A stretch of 64,000 nt of DNA from Microbacterium timonense (GTDB lineage Bacteria > Actinomycetota > Actinomycetes > Actinomycetales > Microbacteriaceae), in assembly GCF_900292075.1 (NCBI RefSeq), contig NZ_OLMV01000003.1, positions 62,001-126,000 of the forward strand, in the 5' to 3' direction. Positions 46,049-54,271 of this stretch are shown here, piece by piece (position 1 is the stretch's first letter; every line of letters starts with the position of its first letter). Position numbers and translations under genes: made by a program. Under the pieces are notes generated by a model that saw nothing but the letters and a program-made list of their open reading frames with translations, ran no database searches and was not told the origin of the DNA.

Positions 46049-46702
46049 GTGGCCTCTCCCGCCGTCGACGACTACCTGAAGACGATCTACCACCACACCG
46101 AGTGGCAGGACGACCGCATCACGCCGTCGCAGCTCGCCGGTGAGCTGGGGCTCGCCCCGTCGAGCGTGACCGAGATGGTGCAGAAGCTCGCGGCGCAGGG
46201 TCTCGTGACCCATCGTCCGTACGGCCCGATCGCGCTCTCGGAGGAAGGGGAGCGCCGAGCGGCTGCGATCATCCGCCGCCACCGGCTCATCGAGACGTGG
46301 CTCGTGCGCGAGTTCGGGTACTCGTGGGACGAGGTGCACGACGAGGCCGAGGTGCTCGAGCACACGATCAGCGACCGCTTGCTCGAGGGCATCGATGCGC
46401 GCCTCGGACGCCCCCGGTTCGACCCGCATGGCGACGCCATCCCGGATGCCGCGGGCCACGTGCACCGCGAACCCTTCGTGCTGCTCGGCGCGGCGCCGGC
46501 CGGTCACGTCGGCCGTGTGCTGCGCGTGAGCGACCGCGACCCCGAGCTGCTGCGCGCCGTGGAATCGGCCGGCGTGGCCGTCGGCGCGACCGTGACGGTG
46601 ACGGATGCCGCAGCCCTGCGCCTGCGGACCGGCGCGGCGGCCGATGGCGCCGACGTGTCGCTGCCCGCCGCCGCCGCCGACGCCGTCTGGCTCAGCGCCT
46701 GA
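46049..46702 (+). CDS. mntR: DtxR/MntR-family metal-dependent regulator
   Basis: A 217-residue DtxR-family repressor. The N-terminal HTH is VDDYLKTIYHHTEWQ, then TPSQLAGELGLAPSSVTEMVQKLAAQGLVTH; the dimerisation/metal domain has RRHRLIETWLVREFGYSWDEVHDEAEVLEHTIS with the His/Glu metal ligands, then RFDPHGDAIP. A C-terminal SH3/FeoA-like domain follows (HVGRVLRVSDRDPELLRAVESAG). Its location after mntH and the TTTCGG palindromes point to a Mn2+-responsive repressor of mntH. GTG start 46049. Confidence 0.92.
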   Translation: MASPAVDDYLKTIYHHTEWQDDRITPSQLAGELGLAPSSVTEMVQKLAAQGLVTHRPYGPIALSEEGERRAAAIIRRHRLIETWLVREFGYSWDEVHDEAEVLEHTISDRLLEGIDARLGRPRFDPHGDAIPDAAGHVHREPFVLLGAAPAGHVGRVLRVSDRDPELLRAVESAGVAVGATVTVTDAAALRLRTGAAADGADVSLPAAAADAVWLSA

Positions 46703-46729
46703 GGCGCCCGGGTGACTCCACCCGGCGCC
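46703..46729 (+). terminator. Hairpin terminator after mntR
   Basis: GGCGCCCGGGTG / CACCCGGCGCC with an ACTC loop, directly after the stop codon. A second CACCCGGCGCC copy follows at about 46738-46748. Confidence 0.65.
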
Positions 46730-46757
46730 GAGGGTCCACCCGGCGCCGCGGTCCTCG

Positions 46758-46816
46758 TTCAGGTGGCGCAACACGCGGCAACGTCCCCGCCGACACCGCG
46801 TGTCGTGACACCTGAA
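46758..46816. repeat. 59-bp palindromic element, family 4 (copy 2)
   Basis: Arm TTCAGGTGGCGCAACACGC pairs imperfectly with GCGTGTCGTGACACCTGAA. It sits between convergent mntR and SDR genes, like copy 1 at 31991-32049. Confidence 0.72.
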
Positions 46817-46904
46817 GACGGGAGACGACGAGCGAGGCGCGCAACCCCGACGAGCGCGCGGCAGGACCACGACGAGCGAGGCGCCGGCGCGTCGGAACAG
46901 GAGG

Positions 46905-47924
46905 TCAGGTCGTGGAGCGACCCACGGCGAGCTGCGCCGCGGCCTCGAAGGGCCAGCGCACGCCGGTGGCGGTCTCGGCCACGTCCCACAGGCGCGCGGC
47001 GACGGCGGGGTCGCGGGTGATCTTCGCGGCCGTCTGCCGGCGGGGCGCGCCGCGCGAGCCCGTCCGCGGACCCCAGAATTCGCCGCCCTCGACGGCCGGG
47101 TCGGTGAGCGCGCGCACCAGCGGCCACGCGCCGTGCTCCTTGGACTGGGCGAGAACCGCCTGAAGGTTGTCGGTGAAGCGCTTGACGCGAGACGGCTCGT
47201 TCACGCCGGCGATGCCCGGTGTGCGACCGCCGGTCGAGTACCCCGGGTGCGCGACGACGCTGGCCACCGGCACCGCGTACTCACGCAGTCGGCGATCGGC
47301 CTCGAACCCGAGGGCGGCGGTCGCGATCTTGGACTGGACGTACGCCCGCCACGCCGAGTAGCCGTCGGCCAGCTGCGGGTCGACCGGATCGTAGGGCGTG
47401 AGCGAGGCGGACATGCTTCCCACCCAGACCATGCGACCGGTCCGGCCGGCTCCACCGGTCGGGCCGGCTCCACCTGTCGGGCCGGCATCCGCACCCGCCT
47501 CGGCGAGCGCGGTCAGCAGTTCACCGGCGAGCGCGAAATGCCCGAGCGCGTTCGTGGCGAAGACCACCTCGTGCCCGTCGATCGTCGTCTGGCGGGTCTT
47601 GGGCGCATGCACGATCCCGGCGTTGAGGAGGACGCCGTCCAGCGCACCCCTCCCCCGCACGCTGGCGGCAGCCGAGCGCACCGAACCGAGATTGGACGTG
47701 TCGAGGATGAGCGGCTCGGTGGCGTCGGGCGCGGCATCCGGGACGCGCCGCCGAATTGCCGCACGCGCCGCCGAGAGACGATTCGGATGGCGCGCCGACA
47801 TGATGACCCGCGCACCGGCGCGCACGAGCTGCTCGCACGCGAAGTACCCCAGTCCGGCGTTGGATCCGGTCACGAGGTACACGCGGCCCGCGAGGTCGGG
47901 AAGGCTGCGGGGGTCCCATGTCAC
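46905..47924 (-). CDS. Short-chain dehydrogenase/reductase (SDR)
   Basis: A 339-residue SDR. The cofactor motif is VTGSNAGLGYFACEQL (TGxxxGxG), then VLLNAGI (NAG) and the catalytic tyrosine in AYVQSKIA (YxxxK). It resembles the retinol dehydrogenase/protochlorophyllide reductase-like classical SDRs. An odd Gly/Pro/Thr run, AGPTGGAGPTGGAGRTGR (about residues 165-182), interrupts the strand before WVGSMSAS and is encoded by a small tandem duplication. GTG 47924 has TAGGGT 7 nt upstream. Substrate unknown. Confidence 0.87.
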   Translation of the reverse strand: MTWDPRSLPDLAGRVYLVTGSNAGLGYFACEQLVRAGARVIMSARHPNRLSAARAAIRRRVPDAAPDATEPLILDTSNLGSVRSAAASVRGRGALDGVLLNAGIVHAPKTRQTTIDGHEVVFATNALGHFALAGELLTALAEAGADAGPTGGAGPTGGAGRTGRMVWVGSMSASLTPYDPVDPQLADGYSAWRAYVQSKIATAALGFEADRRLREYAVPVASVVAHPGYSTGGRTPGIAGVNEPSRVKRFTDNLQAVLAQSKEHGAWPLVRALTDPAVEGGEFWGPRTGSRGAPRRQTAAKITRDPAVAARLWDVAETATGVRWPFEAAAQLAVGRSTT

Positions 47925-47931
47925 GGCTTCG

Positions 47932-47957
47932 ACCCTACGCCTGCGCCCGCCTAGTCT
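47932..47957. promoter_or_regulatory. Face-to-face divergent leaderless promoters (SDR and HAD genes)
   Basis: Only 39 nt separate the two start codons. TAGGGT (minus, 47937-47932) is 7 nt before GTG 47924 and TAGTCT (plus, 47952-47957) is 6 nt before ATG 47964. Each -10 must lie inside the other's promoter, so the two probably exclude each other. Confidence 0.5.
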
Positions 47958-47963
47958 TGACGC

Positions 47964-48773
47964 ATGCGCACCCGGTCCGACATCGACTGCTGGCTCACCG
48001 ACATGGACGGGGTGCTCGTGCATGAGAACACGCCCATCCCGGGGGCATCCGACCTGCTGCAGCAGTGGCGCGAGCAGGGCGTGCCGTTCCTCGTGCTCAC
48101 GAACAACTCGATCTTCACGCCGCGCGACCTGTCGGCGCGACTCCGGGCGTCCGGGCTGATCGTCCCGGAAGAGTCGATCTGGACCTCGGCGCTGGCAACG
48201 GCGGACTTCCTGAAGTCGCAGATGCCGGGGGGTTCCGCGTTCGTCATCGGCGAAGCGGGGCTCACCACGGCCCTGCACGAAGCCGGCTTCATCATGACCG
48301 AGACCGACCCGGATTACGTCGTGGTGGGCGAGACGCGCAACTACTCGTTCGAGGCGATCACCAAGGCGATCCGCTTCATCGGCGCCGGTGCACGGTTCAT
48401 CGCGACCAACCCCGACGCCACCGGTCCCTCCACCGAGGGTCTCCTGCCGGCGACCGGGGCGATCTCGGCGCTCATCACCAAGGCGACCGGCATGGAGCCG
48501 TACGTCGTGGGCAAGCCCAACCCGATGATGTTCCGCTCCGCGATGAACCGCCTGGGCGCGCACTCCGAGAACACCGGCATGATCGGGGACCGCATGGACA
48601 CCGACGTCGTCGCGGGCATCGAAGCCGGTCTCCACACCGTGCTCGTGCTCAGCGGCATCAGCGACGAGAGCGAGATCCAGCGCTACCCGTTCCGTCCGGA
48701 CGAGGTGCTCGGTTCCGTCGCCGAGCTCCTCGATCCCGAACCGGTCGAGTCCGAGGACCCGCAGCTGCTGTAG
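47964..48773 (+). CDS. HAD-IIA family phosphatase (NagD-like)
   Basis: A 269-residue HAD hydrolase: the nucleophile loop is WLTDMDGVLVHEN, motif II FLVLTNNS, the cap type C2 follows with ATNPDATGPSTEG, and motifs III-IV read VGKPNPMMF and MIGDRMDTDVVAGIEAG. It probably dephosphorylates a small phosphometabolite or nucleotide in the cytoplasm. Substrate unknown. Confidence 0.92.
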   Translation: MRTRSDIDCWLTDMDGVLVHENTPIPGASDLLQQWREQGVPFLVLTNNSIFTPRDLSARLRASGLIVPEESIWTSALATADFLKSQMPGGSAFVIGEAGLTTALHEAGFIMTETDPDYVVVGETRNYSFEAITKAIRFIGAGARFIATNPDATGPSTEGLLPATGAISALITKATGMEPYVVGKPNPMMFRSAMNRLGAHSENTGMIGDRMDTDVVAGIEAGLHTVLVLSGISDESEIQRYPFRPDEVLGSVAELLDPEPVESEDPQLL

Positions 48774-48823
48774 TCGCGGTCATGGCGGTGGCGCGTGTCG
48801 TGCGCGAGGTCGGCGGTCCCCGC

Positions 48824-48829
48824 TAAGGT
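48824..48829 (+). promoter_or_regulatory. -10 element (TAAGGT) of the YdeI-like gene
   Basis: TAAGGT lies exactly 6 nt before ATG 48836 with no Shine-Dalgarno sequence between them: a leaderless arrangement. Confidence 0.5.
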
Positions 48830-48835
48830 CGCGGC

Positions 48836-49408
48836 ATGGGCGTGCTGGACGAGGGCGAGAAGGTCGAGGCGACGGATGCCGCAGCCTGGCGTTCGTGGCT
48901 TGCCGCCAACCATCGCACCTCGAAGGGCGCCTGGCTGGTGCGCGCGCGACCGGGTTCCGGCCTGACGTTCGTCGAGTACGAGGATGCGATCCTGCAGGCG
49001 CTGTGCTTCGGCTGGATCGACGGACCGGTCCGCACGTTCGACGACGAGCGCGGCGGACTGTGGTTCGCACCCCGGAGGCCGTCGAGCGGCTGGGCGGCGA
49101 CCAACAAGGCGCGCGTCGCAGCGCTGGAAGCTGAGGGGCTGCTCGAAGAGGCCGGCATCCGCGCCATCGAACTGGCGAAGCAGAACGGGTCGTGGAGCGT
49201 GCTCGACAACGCCGAGGCGCTGCGCGAGCCCGACGACCTCGCCGCGGCGCTCGACGCACTGCCCGCCGCCCGCGCCGCATGGGACGCGTTCCCGCCCTCG
49301 TCGCGCAAACTGGGCATCACCGGCGTCGACACCGCTCGGCGCCCCGAGACGCGTGCCGCGCGCATCGCGAAGCTCGTCGCCGACGCCGCGGAAGGCAAGC
49401 GCCCATGA
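48836..49408 (+). CDS. YdeI/OmpD-associated family protein
   Basis: A 190-residue protein with the YdeI/OmdA pattern: WRSWLAANHRTSKGAWLVR, TFVEYEDAILQALCFGWIDG and FAPRRPSSGWAATNKARV, then a helical C-terminal domain ending PSSRKLGITGVDTARRPETRAARI. Members are linked to resistance to antimicrobial peptides or bacteriocins, but the biochemical role is not established. The stop overlaps the next tiny gene's ATG. Confidence 0.85.
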   Translation: MGVLDEGEKVEATDAAAWRSWLAANHRTSKGAWLVRARPGSGLTFVEYEDAILQALCFGWIDGPVRTFDDERGGLWFAPRRPSSGWAATNKARVAALEAEGLLEEAGIRAIELAKQNGSWSVLDNAEALREPDDLAAALDALPAARAAWDAFPPSSRKLGITGVDTARRPETRAARIAKLVADAAEGKRP

Positions 49409-49533
49409 TCTCCGAGGGCGAGCAGACCCTGCTGCTCTTGACGAGTTTCGTGATCACGCTCGGTGCGCTCGTCGTGATCCTGTGGCAGTGGTGGCGCCGG
49501 CGCGGCAAGGGAGGCGGCGGCTCCGGGGCCTGA
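49405..49533 (+). CDS. 42-residue single-span membrane protein
   Basis: ATG 49405 overlaps the YdeI-like stop (ATGA). The product starts MISEGEQTLLLLTSFVITLG, spans the membrane once (LLLLTSFVITLGALVVILW) and ends WWRRRGKGGGGSGA, giving an N-out/C-in prediction by the positive-inside rule. The coupling and codon-like composition suggest a real small protein. Function unknown. Confidence 0.6.
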   Translation: MISEGEQTLLLLTSFVITLGALVVILWQWWRRRGKGGGGSGA

Positions 49534-49552
49534 GACCGGGCAGCGGGCACTC

Positions 49553-50440
49553 TCAGCGGGCGACCTCTGCCTCCTCGTCCACCCAGCCCAGCTTGTCGGG
49601 ATTCGCGATGGAGTACAGCCGCGTGATGCGTCCGTCCTGCACCGACAGGCTCACCACACCGGCGAGCCGGCCGTCGAGCTCCATGCGCAGGCCCGGCTGA
49701 CCGTTCACCCAGATCGGCACCGCCACGAGCGTCCCCTCGACCTTCGCCAGGCCGCCCACGAGGTAGCGCGCCAGGCGCTCGGCGCCCACGATCGGGCGTC
49801 GCGCGGCGCCGCGCACCTTGCCGCCGCCGTCGGCGACCGAGACGACGTCGGGCGCGAGCACGTCCATGAGGCCCTGCACGTCGCCCGAGTTCAGGGCGGC
49901 GACCAGCCGGTTCACCACCTCCACGTGCTCGGCCGGCACGACGCGCACGCGCGGACGGCGGGCCGCGACGTGATCCTTCGCCCGATGGGCGATCTGCCGC
50001 ACCGCGGCCGGCGACTTGCCCACGGCATCCGCGATCTCGTCGTACGGCACGTCGAAGACCTCGCGCAGCACGAACACGGCGCGCTCGGCGGGCGCGAGCG
50101 TCTCGAGCACGGTCAGCATCGCGATCGACAGACTTTCGGCCAACTCGACATCCTCGGCTACGTCGGGACTGGTCAGCAGCGGCTCGGGCAGCCACTCGCC
50201 CACGTAGTCCTCGCGGCGCCGCGACAGGGTGCGCAGCTGGTTGAGCGACTGTCTCGTCACGATGCGCACCAGGTACGCACGGGGGTCTCGGACCTCGTCC
50301 TGATCGACGGCCGCCCAGCGCAGCCACGACTCCTGCAGCACGTCCTCGGCGTCGGCGGCCGATCCCAGCAGCTCGTATGCCACGGTGAACAGCAGACTCC
50401 GGTGCACGACGAACGGGTCGTCGGCGTCGGCGATGCTCAT
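49553..50440 (-). CDS. ECF41-family RNA polymerase sigma factor (SigJ-like) with SnoaL-like C-terminal domain
   Basis: A 295-residue sigma factor. Sigma region 2 is in LLFTVAYELLGSAADAEDVLQESWLRW, region 4 in LAPAERAVFVLREVFDVPYDEIADAVGKSPAAVRQIAHRA. The ECF41 hallmarks WLPEPL (linker), DGGGK (about residue 205) and NPDKL (near the C-terminus) are present, in a SnoaL/NTF2-like domain that modulates activity in place of an anti-sigma factor. ECF41 genes are usually next to a carboxymuconolactone decarboxylase, oxidoreductase or epimerase gene; none adjoins this one. Confidence 0.92.
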   Translation of the reverse strand: MSIADADDPFVVHRSLLFTVAYELLGSAADAEDVLQESWLRWAAVDQDEVRDPRAYLVRIVTRQSLNQLRTLSRRREDYVGEWLPEPLLTSPDVAEDVELAESLSIAMLTVLETLAPAERAVFVLREVFDVPYDEIADAVGKSPAAVRQIAHRAKDHVAARRPRVRVVPAEHVEVVNRLVAALNSGDVQGLMDVLAPDVVSVADGGGKVRGAARRPIVGAERLARYLVGGLAKVEGTLVAVPIWVNGQPGLRMELDGRLAGVVSLSVQDGRITRLYSIANPDKLGWVDEEAEVAR

Positions 50441-50447
50441 GATCGGG

Positions 50448-50453
50448 AGCCTA
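50448..50453 (-). promoter_or_regulatory. -10 element (TAGGCT) of the ECF41 gene
   Basis: Minus-strand TAGGCT (50453-50448) lies 7 nt before ATG 50440; likely leaderless. Confidence 0.4.
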
Positions 50454-50602
50454 CGCGGCGGGGATGCGGGCTGAAGCGGTCATGTCTTCCTCCGTGTCGT
50501 GGGAACGAGTCCTCCGACATGGAGACACCGGCTGTCGCCCGCGTGTGACATCCCCGCGCCGACCCGGTGAGGAGGCCAGCGTGGAGGAGCGGCTACGGCC
50601 GG

Positions 50603-51181
50603 CTACTGCGGGGCGAGGCCCAGGTCGTCGAGATCGATGGCCGCCAGCCACTGCAGGCCCTCCGCCTCCACCGCCGCCTGCGCTCCGGTCTTGCGATCCA
50701 CGATGACGGCCACGGCGACCGGGTCCGCGCCCTCGCGACGCAGCACCTCGACCGCCTTCAACGCCGACTGCCCGGTGGTCGAGGTGTCTTCGACCACGAC
50801 CACACGCTTGCCCGCGACATCCGCCCCCTCCACCTGGCGGCCGCGACCGTGGTCCTTGGGCTCCTTGCGCACGACGAACGCGTCGAGGGGGCGGTCGGTG
50901 CGAGCCGACTCGTGCATCACGGCGTTGGCGATGGGATCGGCGCCCAGGGTGAGCCCGCCGACGGCGACGACACCGTCGACGTCGCGGATGAGGTCGAGCA
51001 TGATCCGGCCGATGGCCGGAGCGGCACGATGGTCGAGCGTGAGCTTGCGCATGTCGACGTAGTACGTCGCCTTCTTGCCGCTGGACAGGGTGAAATCGCC
51101 GTGGAACACCGCCTCGTCGTTGATCAGGCCGATGAGGCGCTGGCGATCGGCTTCGAGCTCTGACGTGGACGCGGCGGTCAT
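50603..51181 (-). CDS. pyrE: Orotate phosphoribosyltransferase
   Basis: A 192-residue type I phosphoribosyltransferase. FHGDFTLSSGKKATYYVDMR is the OPRT-specific opening, FVVRKEPKDHGRGRQVEG holds the flexible loop Lys/His, and the PRPP motif is VVVVEDTSTTGQSALKAV. Makes OMP from orotate in pyrimidine synthesis. ATG 51181 has TAGACT 7 nt upstream. Stands alone, as is usual for actinobacterial pyrE. Confidence 0.96.
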   Translation of the reverse strand: MTAASTSELEADRQRLIGLINDEAVFHGDFTLSSGKKATYYVDMRKLTLDHRAAPAIGRIMLDLIRDVDGVVAVGGLTLGADPIANAVMHESARTDRPLDAFVVRKEPKDHGRGRQVEGADVAGKRVVVVEDTSTTGQSALKAVEVLRREGADPVAVAVIVDRKTGAQAAVEAEGLQWLAAIDLDDLGLAPQ

Positions 51182-51188
51182 ACCCACG

Positions 51189-51194
51189 AGTCTA
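51189..51194 (-). promoter_or_regulatory. -10 element (TAGACT) of pyrE
   Basis: Minus-strand TAGACT (51194-51189), 7 nt before the start codon; likely leaderless. Confidence 0.4.
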
Positions 51195-51237
51195 CGGATG
51201 CCGCCCCGCAGCTCCGCCGGACGTCCGCGGCCGCGCC

Positions 51238-51243
51238 TAGGCT
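51238..51243 (+). promoter_or_regulatory. -10 element (TAGGCT) of xth
   Basis: TAGGCT lies 7 nt before ATG 51251. The short pyrE-xth gap (69 nt) holds both divergent promoters. Confidence 0.4.
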
Positions 51244-51250
51244 GGTGCCC

Positions 51251-52090
51251 ATGCGCCTGGCCACCTGGAACGTGAACTCCATCCGTGCGCGGGTCGACCG
51301 CATCGTCGACTTCGCGGTGCGCGAGCACATCGACGTGCTCGCGATGCAGGAGATCAAGTGCAAGGCGGAGCAGTTCCCCTTCGACCGGTTCGAAGAGGCC
51401 GGATTCCACGTCGAGGCCCACGGCTTCTCGCAGTGGAACGGCGTCGCGATCGCCAGTCGCGAGCCGCTCGCCGACGTGCGCACCGCCTTCCCCGGCATGC
51501 CCGGGTTCGAGAAGGGACACAACGGCCCCGACGCCCCGCAGGAGGCCCGAGCGATCGGCGCGACCGTCGGCGGCGTCGAGGTGTGGAGCCTGTACGTGCC
51601 GAACGGCCGTTCACTGGGCGACCCGCACTACTACTACAAGCTCGACTGGCTGGCGGCGCTGACGCAGTACACCTCCGACACGCTGGCCGCCGATCCCGAC
51701 CGGGCGCTGGCGCTCGTCGGCGATTTCAACATCGCCCCCACGGATGCCGACAACGGCGACCCTGCCGTCGTGCCGGGTTTCTCGACCCACGTGTCGCCGC
51801 CCGAACGCGAGGCGTTCGCCGCGCTCGAGTCCGCGGGCCTGCAGGACGTCGTGCGTCCGCTCATCCCCACCGGGTACACGTACTGGGACTACAAGCGCCT
51901 GAAGTTCCCGCGCAACGAGGGCATGCGCATCGACTTCATTCTCGGCTCGCACGCCCTCGCCGACGCCGTCACCGGCGCGACGATCCATCGCGAGGAGCGG
52001 AAGGGAGAGGCCCCCAGCGACCACGTACCGGTCGTCGTCGACCTCGACCTCGAGGGACCCGACGACGATGATCGCCCGATGATCTTCTGA
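51251..52090 (+). CDS. xth: Exodeoxyribonuclease III (Xth family)
   Basis: A 279-residue EEP-fold AP endonuclease/3'-5' exonuclease. MRLATWNVNSIRAR, LAMQEIKCK (metal Glu), LYVPNGRSLGDPHYYYKLDW, GDFNIAPTDAD (catalytic Asp/Asn) and SDHVPVVVDLDL (catalytic His) are all in place. It acts in base-excision repair. ATG 51251 was chosen; an in-frame GTG at 51245 would add two residues. The acidic tail GPDDDDRPMIF is unremarkable. Confidence 0.95.
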   Translation: MRLATWNVNSIRARVDRIVDFAVREHIDVLAMQEIKCKAEQFPFDRFEEAGFHVEAHGFSQWNGVAIASREPLADVRTAFPGMPGFEKGHNGPDAPQEARAIGATVGGVEVWSLYVPNGRSLGDPHYYYKLDWLAALTQYTSDTLAADPDRALALVGDFNIAPTDADNGDPAVVPGFSTHVSPPEREAFAALESAGLQDVVRPLIPTGYTYWDYKRLKFPRNEGMRIDFILGSHALADAVTGATIHREERKGEAPSDHVPVVVDLDLEGPDDDDRPMIF

Positions 52091-52295
52091 CGAGCGCCCT
52101 CACGAGATCGGCAGAACTTTTTTCTCCCGCCGCGTCATGATTTCGGGCGGATGCCGTCTTGCTCTTGTGAACCCCGATGATGCGCGTGAGGCAGAATTGC
52201 CCTCACCAGGCTTTTCCTGCGCGCATCGCACAGCCTGGCGGCGACGACCGTCGCCGGCTGGACCACTGTGAAGCGCCATCCGGCGAGGAGAGACC

Positions 52296-54206
52296 GTGAC
52301 CACCCCCCACAGCAGCGACGTCGAGGACGGCCCGCTGCCGCGCTCCGACGAGGAGCTCGTCGCCGCCGCGCGCGCCGGAGACGACGCCGCGTATGCGCAG
52401 CTGTGGGAGCGGCACGTCGCCAGCGCGCGGCGTGCCGCGCGGGCGGTGAGTCCTCACGCCGACCCGGACGACATCGTCTCGGAGGCCTTCACCTCCATCC
52501 TCTCCGCGATCCGCAAGGGGGGCGGACCTCAGGAGGGCTTCCGCCCGTACCTGTTCGCCACGGTGCGCAACGTCGCGGCCTCGTGGGGACGCCGTACGAC
52601 GGAACTGCCCCTGGACGACCTCGACGAGCGCGCGGCCGACTCCGCGGCCGAGTTCGCCGAGCTGGTCGCGGACCGGTCCGTGCTGGCCCAGGCGTTCCGC
52701 GAGCTTCCGGAGCGCTGGCGCACGCTGCTGTGGTACATCGAGGTCGAGGGCATGAAGCCCCGCGAGGTGGCGCCGCTGCTGGGCATGACGCCGAACGCCG
52801 TGTCGGCGCTCGTGTACCGCGCTCGCGAAGGCTTCAAGCAGGCGTGGCTTCACGCGCACGTCAGCGACCCGGCGCGCCCGGCGGAGTGCCGCTGGGCGTG
52901 CGAGGTGCTGGTCGTCAGCGAGAAGAAGCCGGTGCGACGCGGCGACCGCCGCCGCCTGGACGCCCACTTGCGCGAGTGCCCGGCCTGCCGCATCGTCGCG
53001 GCGGACCTCGAGCACGTGTCGCAGAAGCTCCGCATGGTGCTTCTGCCACTGGTACTTGGCGGGGCTGGGGCCCTTGCCTATTCCACCGACGCCACCCCGG
53101 CCGTGGCGGCGGTGGTGACCGGATCGCCCACCGGGGGTGGCGGGGCGTCCGGCTCTGGGGAAACGGGCGCGGGGAGCGCCTTGGGCGGAGGTGTCGGCGT
53201 GGGGAGCGCCGGCACCGCCGCCATCCCGGTCGCGGGCATCGCGGTGGCACTGGGAGTCGCCGCGGTCGTCACAGCCGGGGCTGTCGTGTTCGCGCTGGCG
53301 CCGTGGGGAGCGCCGGCGGAGCAGACAGCCGCGGCCACTCCCGCGCCGGTCGAGACGGATGCCGCGGACGACGTCGCGACGGCGCCCGATGACGCGAGGA
53401 TCGCGCCCGACGACTCGGTGGCCGAGGCCGAGATCGTCGACGCGCCGATCGTCGCGCCCGGGCCCGTCGCCGACGTCGTCCCGGCTCCGGCACCGCGAGT
53501 GACCCGGCCGAATCCGCCGCCGGCGGTGGACCCGCCGGCCGTGAACCCGGCGCCCGACCCGGTCCCGACGCCGAGTCCGACCCCGACCCCGACACCGACG
53601 ACGCCGCCTCCGGCCCGCGCCGAGGCCCCGGTGCTCGCACCCGCGGCCGATGTCGACACGCTCGTGCCCGGACCCTTCACCGGGAGCGGCATCCCGGGAG
53701 CGGTCATCGCGCTGCTCGATGAGAGCGACCAGACGCTCGCCGAGACCACCGTGGACCCCGACGGCACGTTCGCGGTTCTGATCCCGGCGGATCTGCTCCG
53801 CGAGAACATGACGGTCCGCGCCGTGCAGACCGCACCCGACCTGCTGCCCTCCGAACCGAGCGCCGCGGTCGGGCCTTTCCCGCTTCCGGCTCCGGTCATC
53901 ACCGCCGAGGACGGCTCACTGACCGGCGAGCTTGAGAACGTCGATCTGCAGGGACCCACGGGCGATCTGACCGTCCTGCTGAGCGGCATCCCGGGGCAGA
54001 CCGTGATCGTCTACGTCGACGGCGTGTCGACGGGGAACCATCACGTGCTCGCGGACGAGCCGTTGGCGCGTGTCGTGCAGGACATCGCTCCCGGCGAGCA
54101 CGTCATCGGCGTCCGCTACATCGACCCCGCCACGTTCGTCGGCCCGGATTCCGGGCCGCTCGGCCGCCTCGCGACCTTCACCGTGACGGCGGTCCTCCCG
54201 CAGTGA
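52296..54206 (+). CDS. ECF sigma factor fused to zinc-finger, transmembrane and extracellular modules
   Basis: A 636-residue multidomain protein. Residues about 1-190 are an ECF sigma factor (region 2 DEELVAAARAGDDAAYAQLW and DPDDIVSEAFTSIL; region 4 LPERWRTLLWYIEVEGMKPREVAPLLGMTPNAVSALVYRAREGFK, positions about 135-180). Next comes a ZAS-like anti-sigma zinc motif, His224-x3-Cys228-x2-Cys231, then hydrophobic segments at about 249-264 and 306-338. A Pro/Thr-rich stretch (PTPSPTPTPTPTTPPP) and a C-terminal Ig-like beta domain (about 465-636) follow. This makes a one-protein membrane-tethered sigma, like the ECF52/ECF53 groups. AGGAGAG precedes the start at 52296. Confidence 0.88.
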   Translation: MTTPHSSDVEDGPLPRSDEELVAAARAGDDAAYAQLWERHVASARRAARAVSPHADPDDIVSEAFTSILSAIRKGGGPQEGFRPYLFATVRNVAASWGRRTTELPLDDLDERAADSAAEFAELVADRSVLAQAFRELPERWRTLLWYIEVEGMKPREVAPLLGMTPNAVSALVYRAREGFKQAWLHAHVSDPARPAECRWACEVLVVSEKKPVRRGDRRRLDAHLRECPACRIVAADLEHVSQKLRMVLLPLVLGGAGALAYSTDATPAVAAVVTGSPTGGGGASGSGETGAGSALGGGVGVGSAGTAAIPVAGIAVALGVAAVVTAGAVVFALAPWGAPAEQTAAATPAPVETDAADDVATAPDDARIAPDDSVAEAEIVDAPIVAPGPVADVVPAPAPRVTRPNPPPAVDPPAVNPAPDPVPTPSPTPTPTPTTPPPARAEAPVLAPAADVDTLVPGPFTGSGIPGAVIALLDESDQTLAETTVDPDGTFAVLIPADLLRENMTVRAVQTAPDLLPSEPSAAVGPFPLPAPVITAEDGSLTGELENVDLQGPTGDLTVLLSGIPGQTVIVYVDGVSTGNHHVLADEPLARVVQDIAPGEHVIGVRYIDPATFVGPDSGPLGRLATFTVTAVLPQ

Positions 54207-54271
54207 GCCACCGCGCGCCGCGCGAACGCGAGCGCTGACGACCCGAGCCGGCCGTCGGGCGACCGAGGCGA

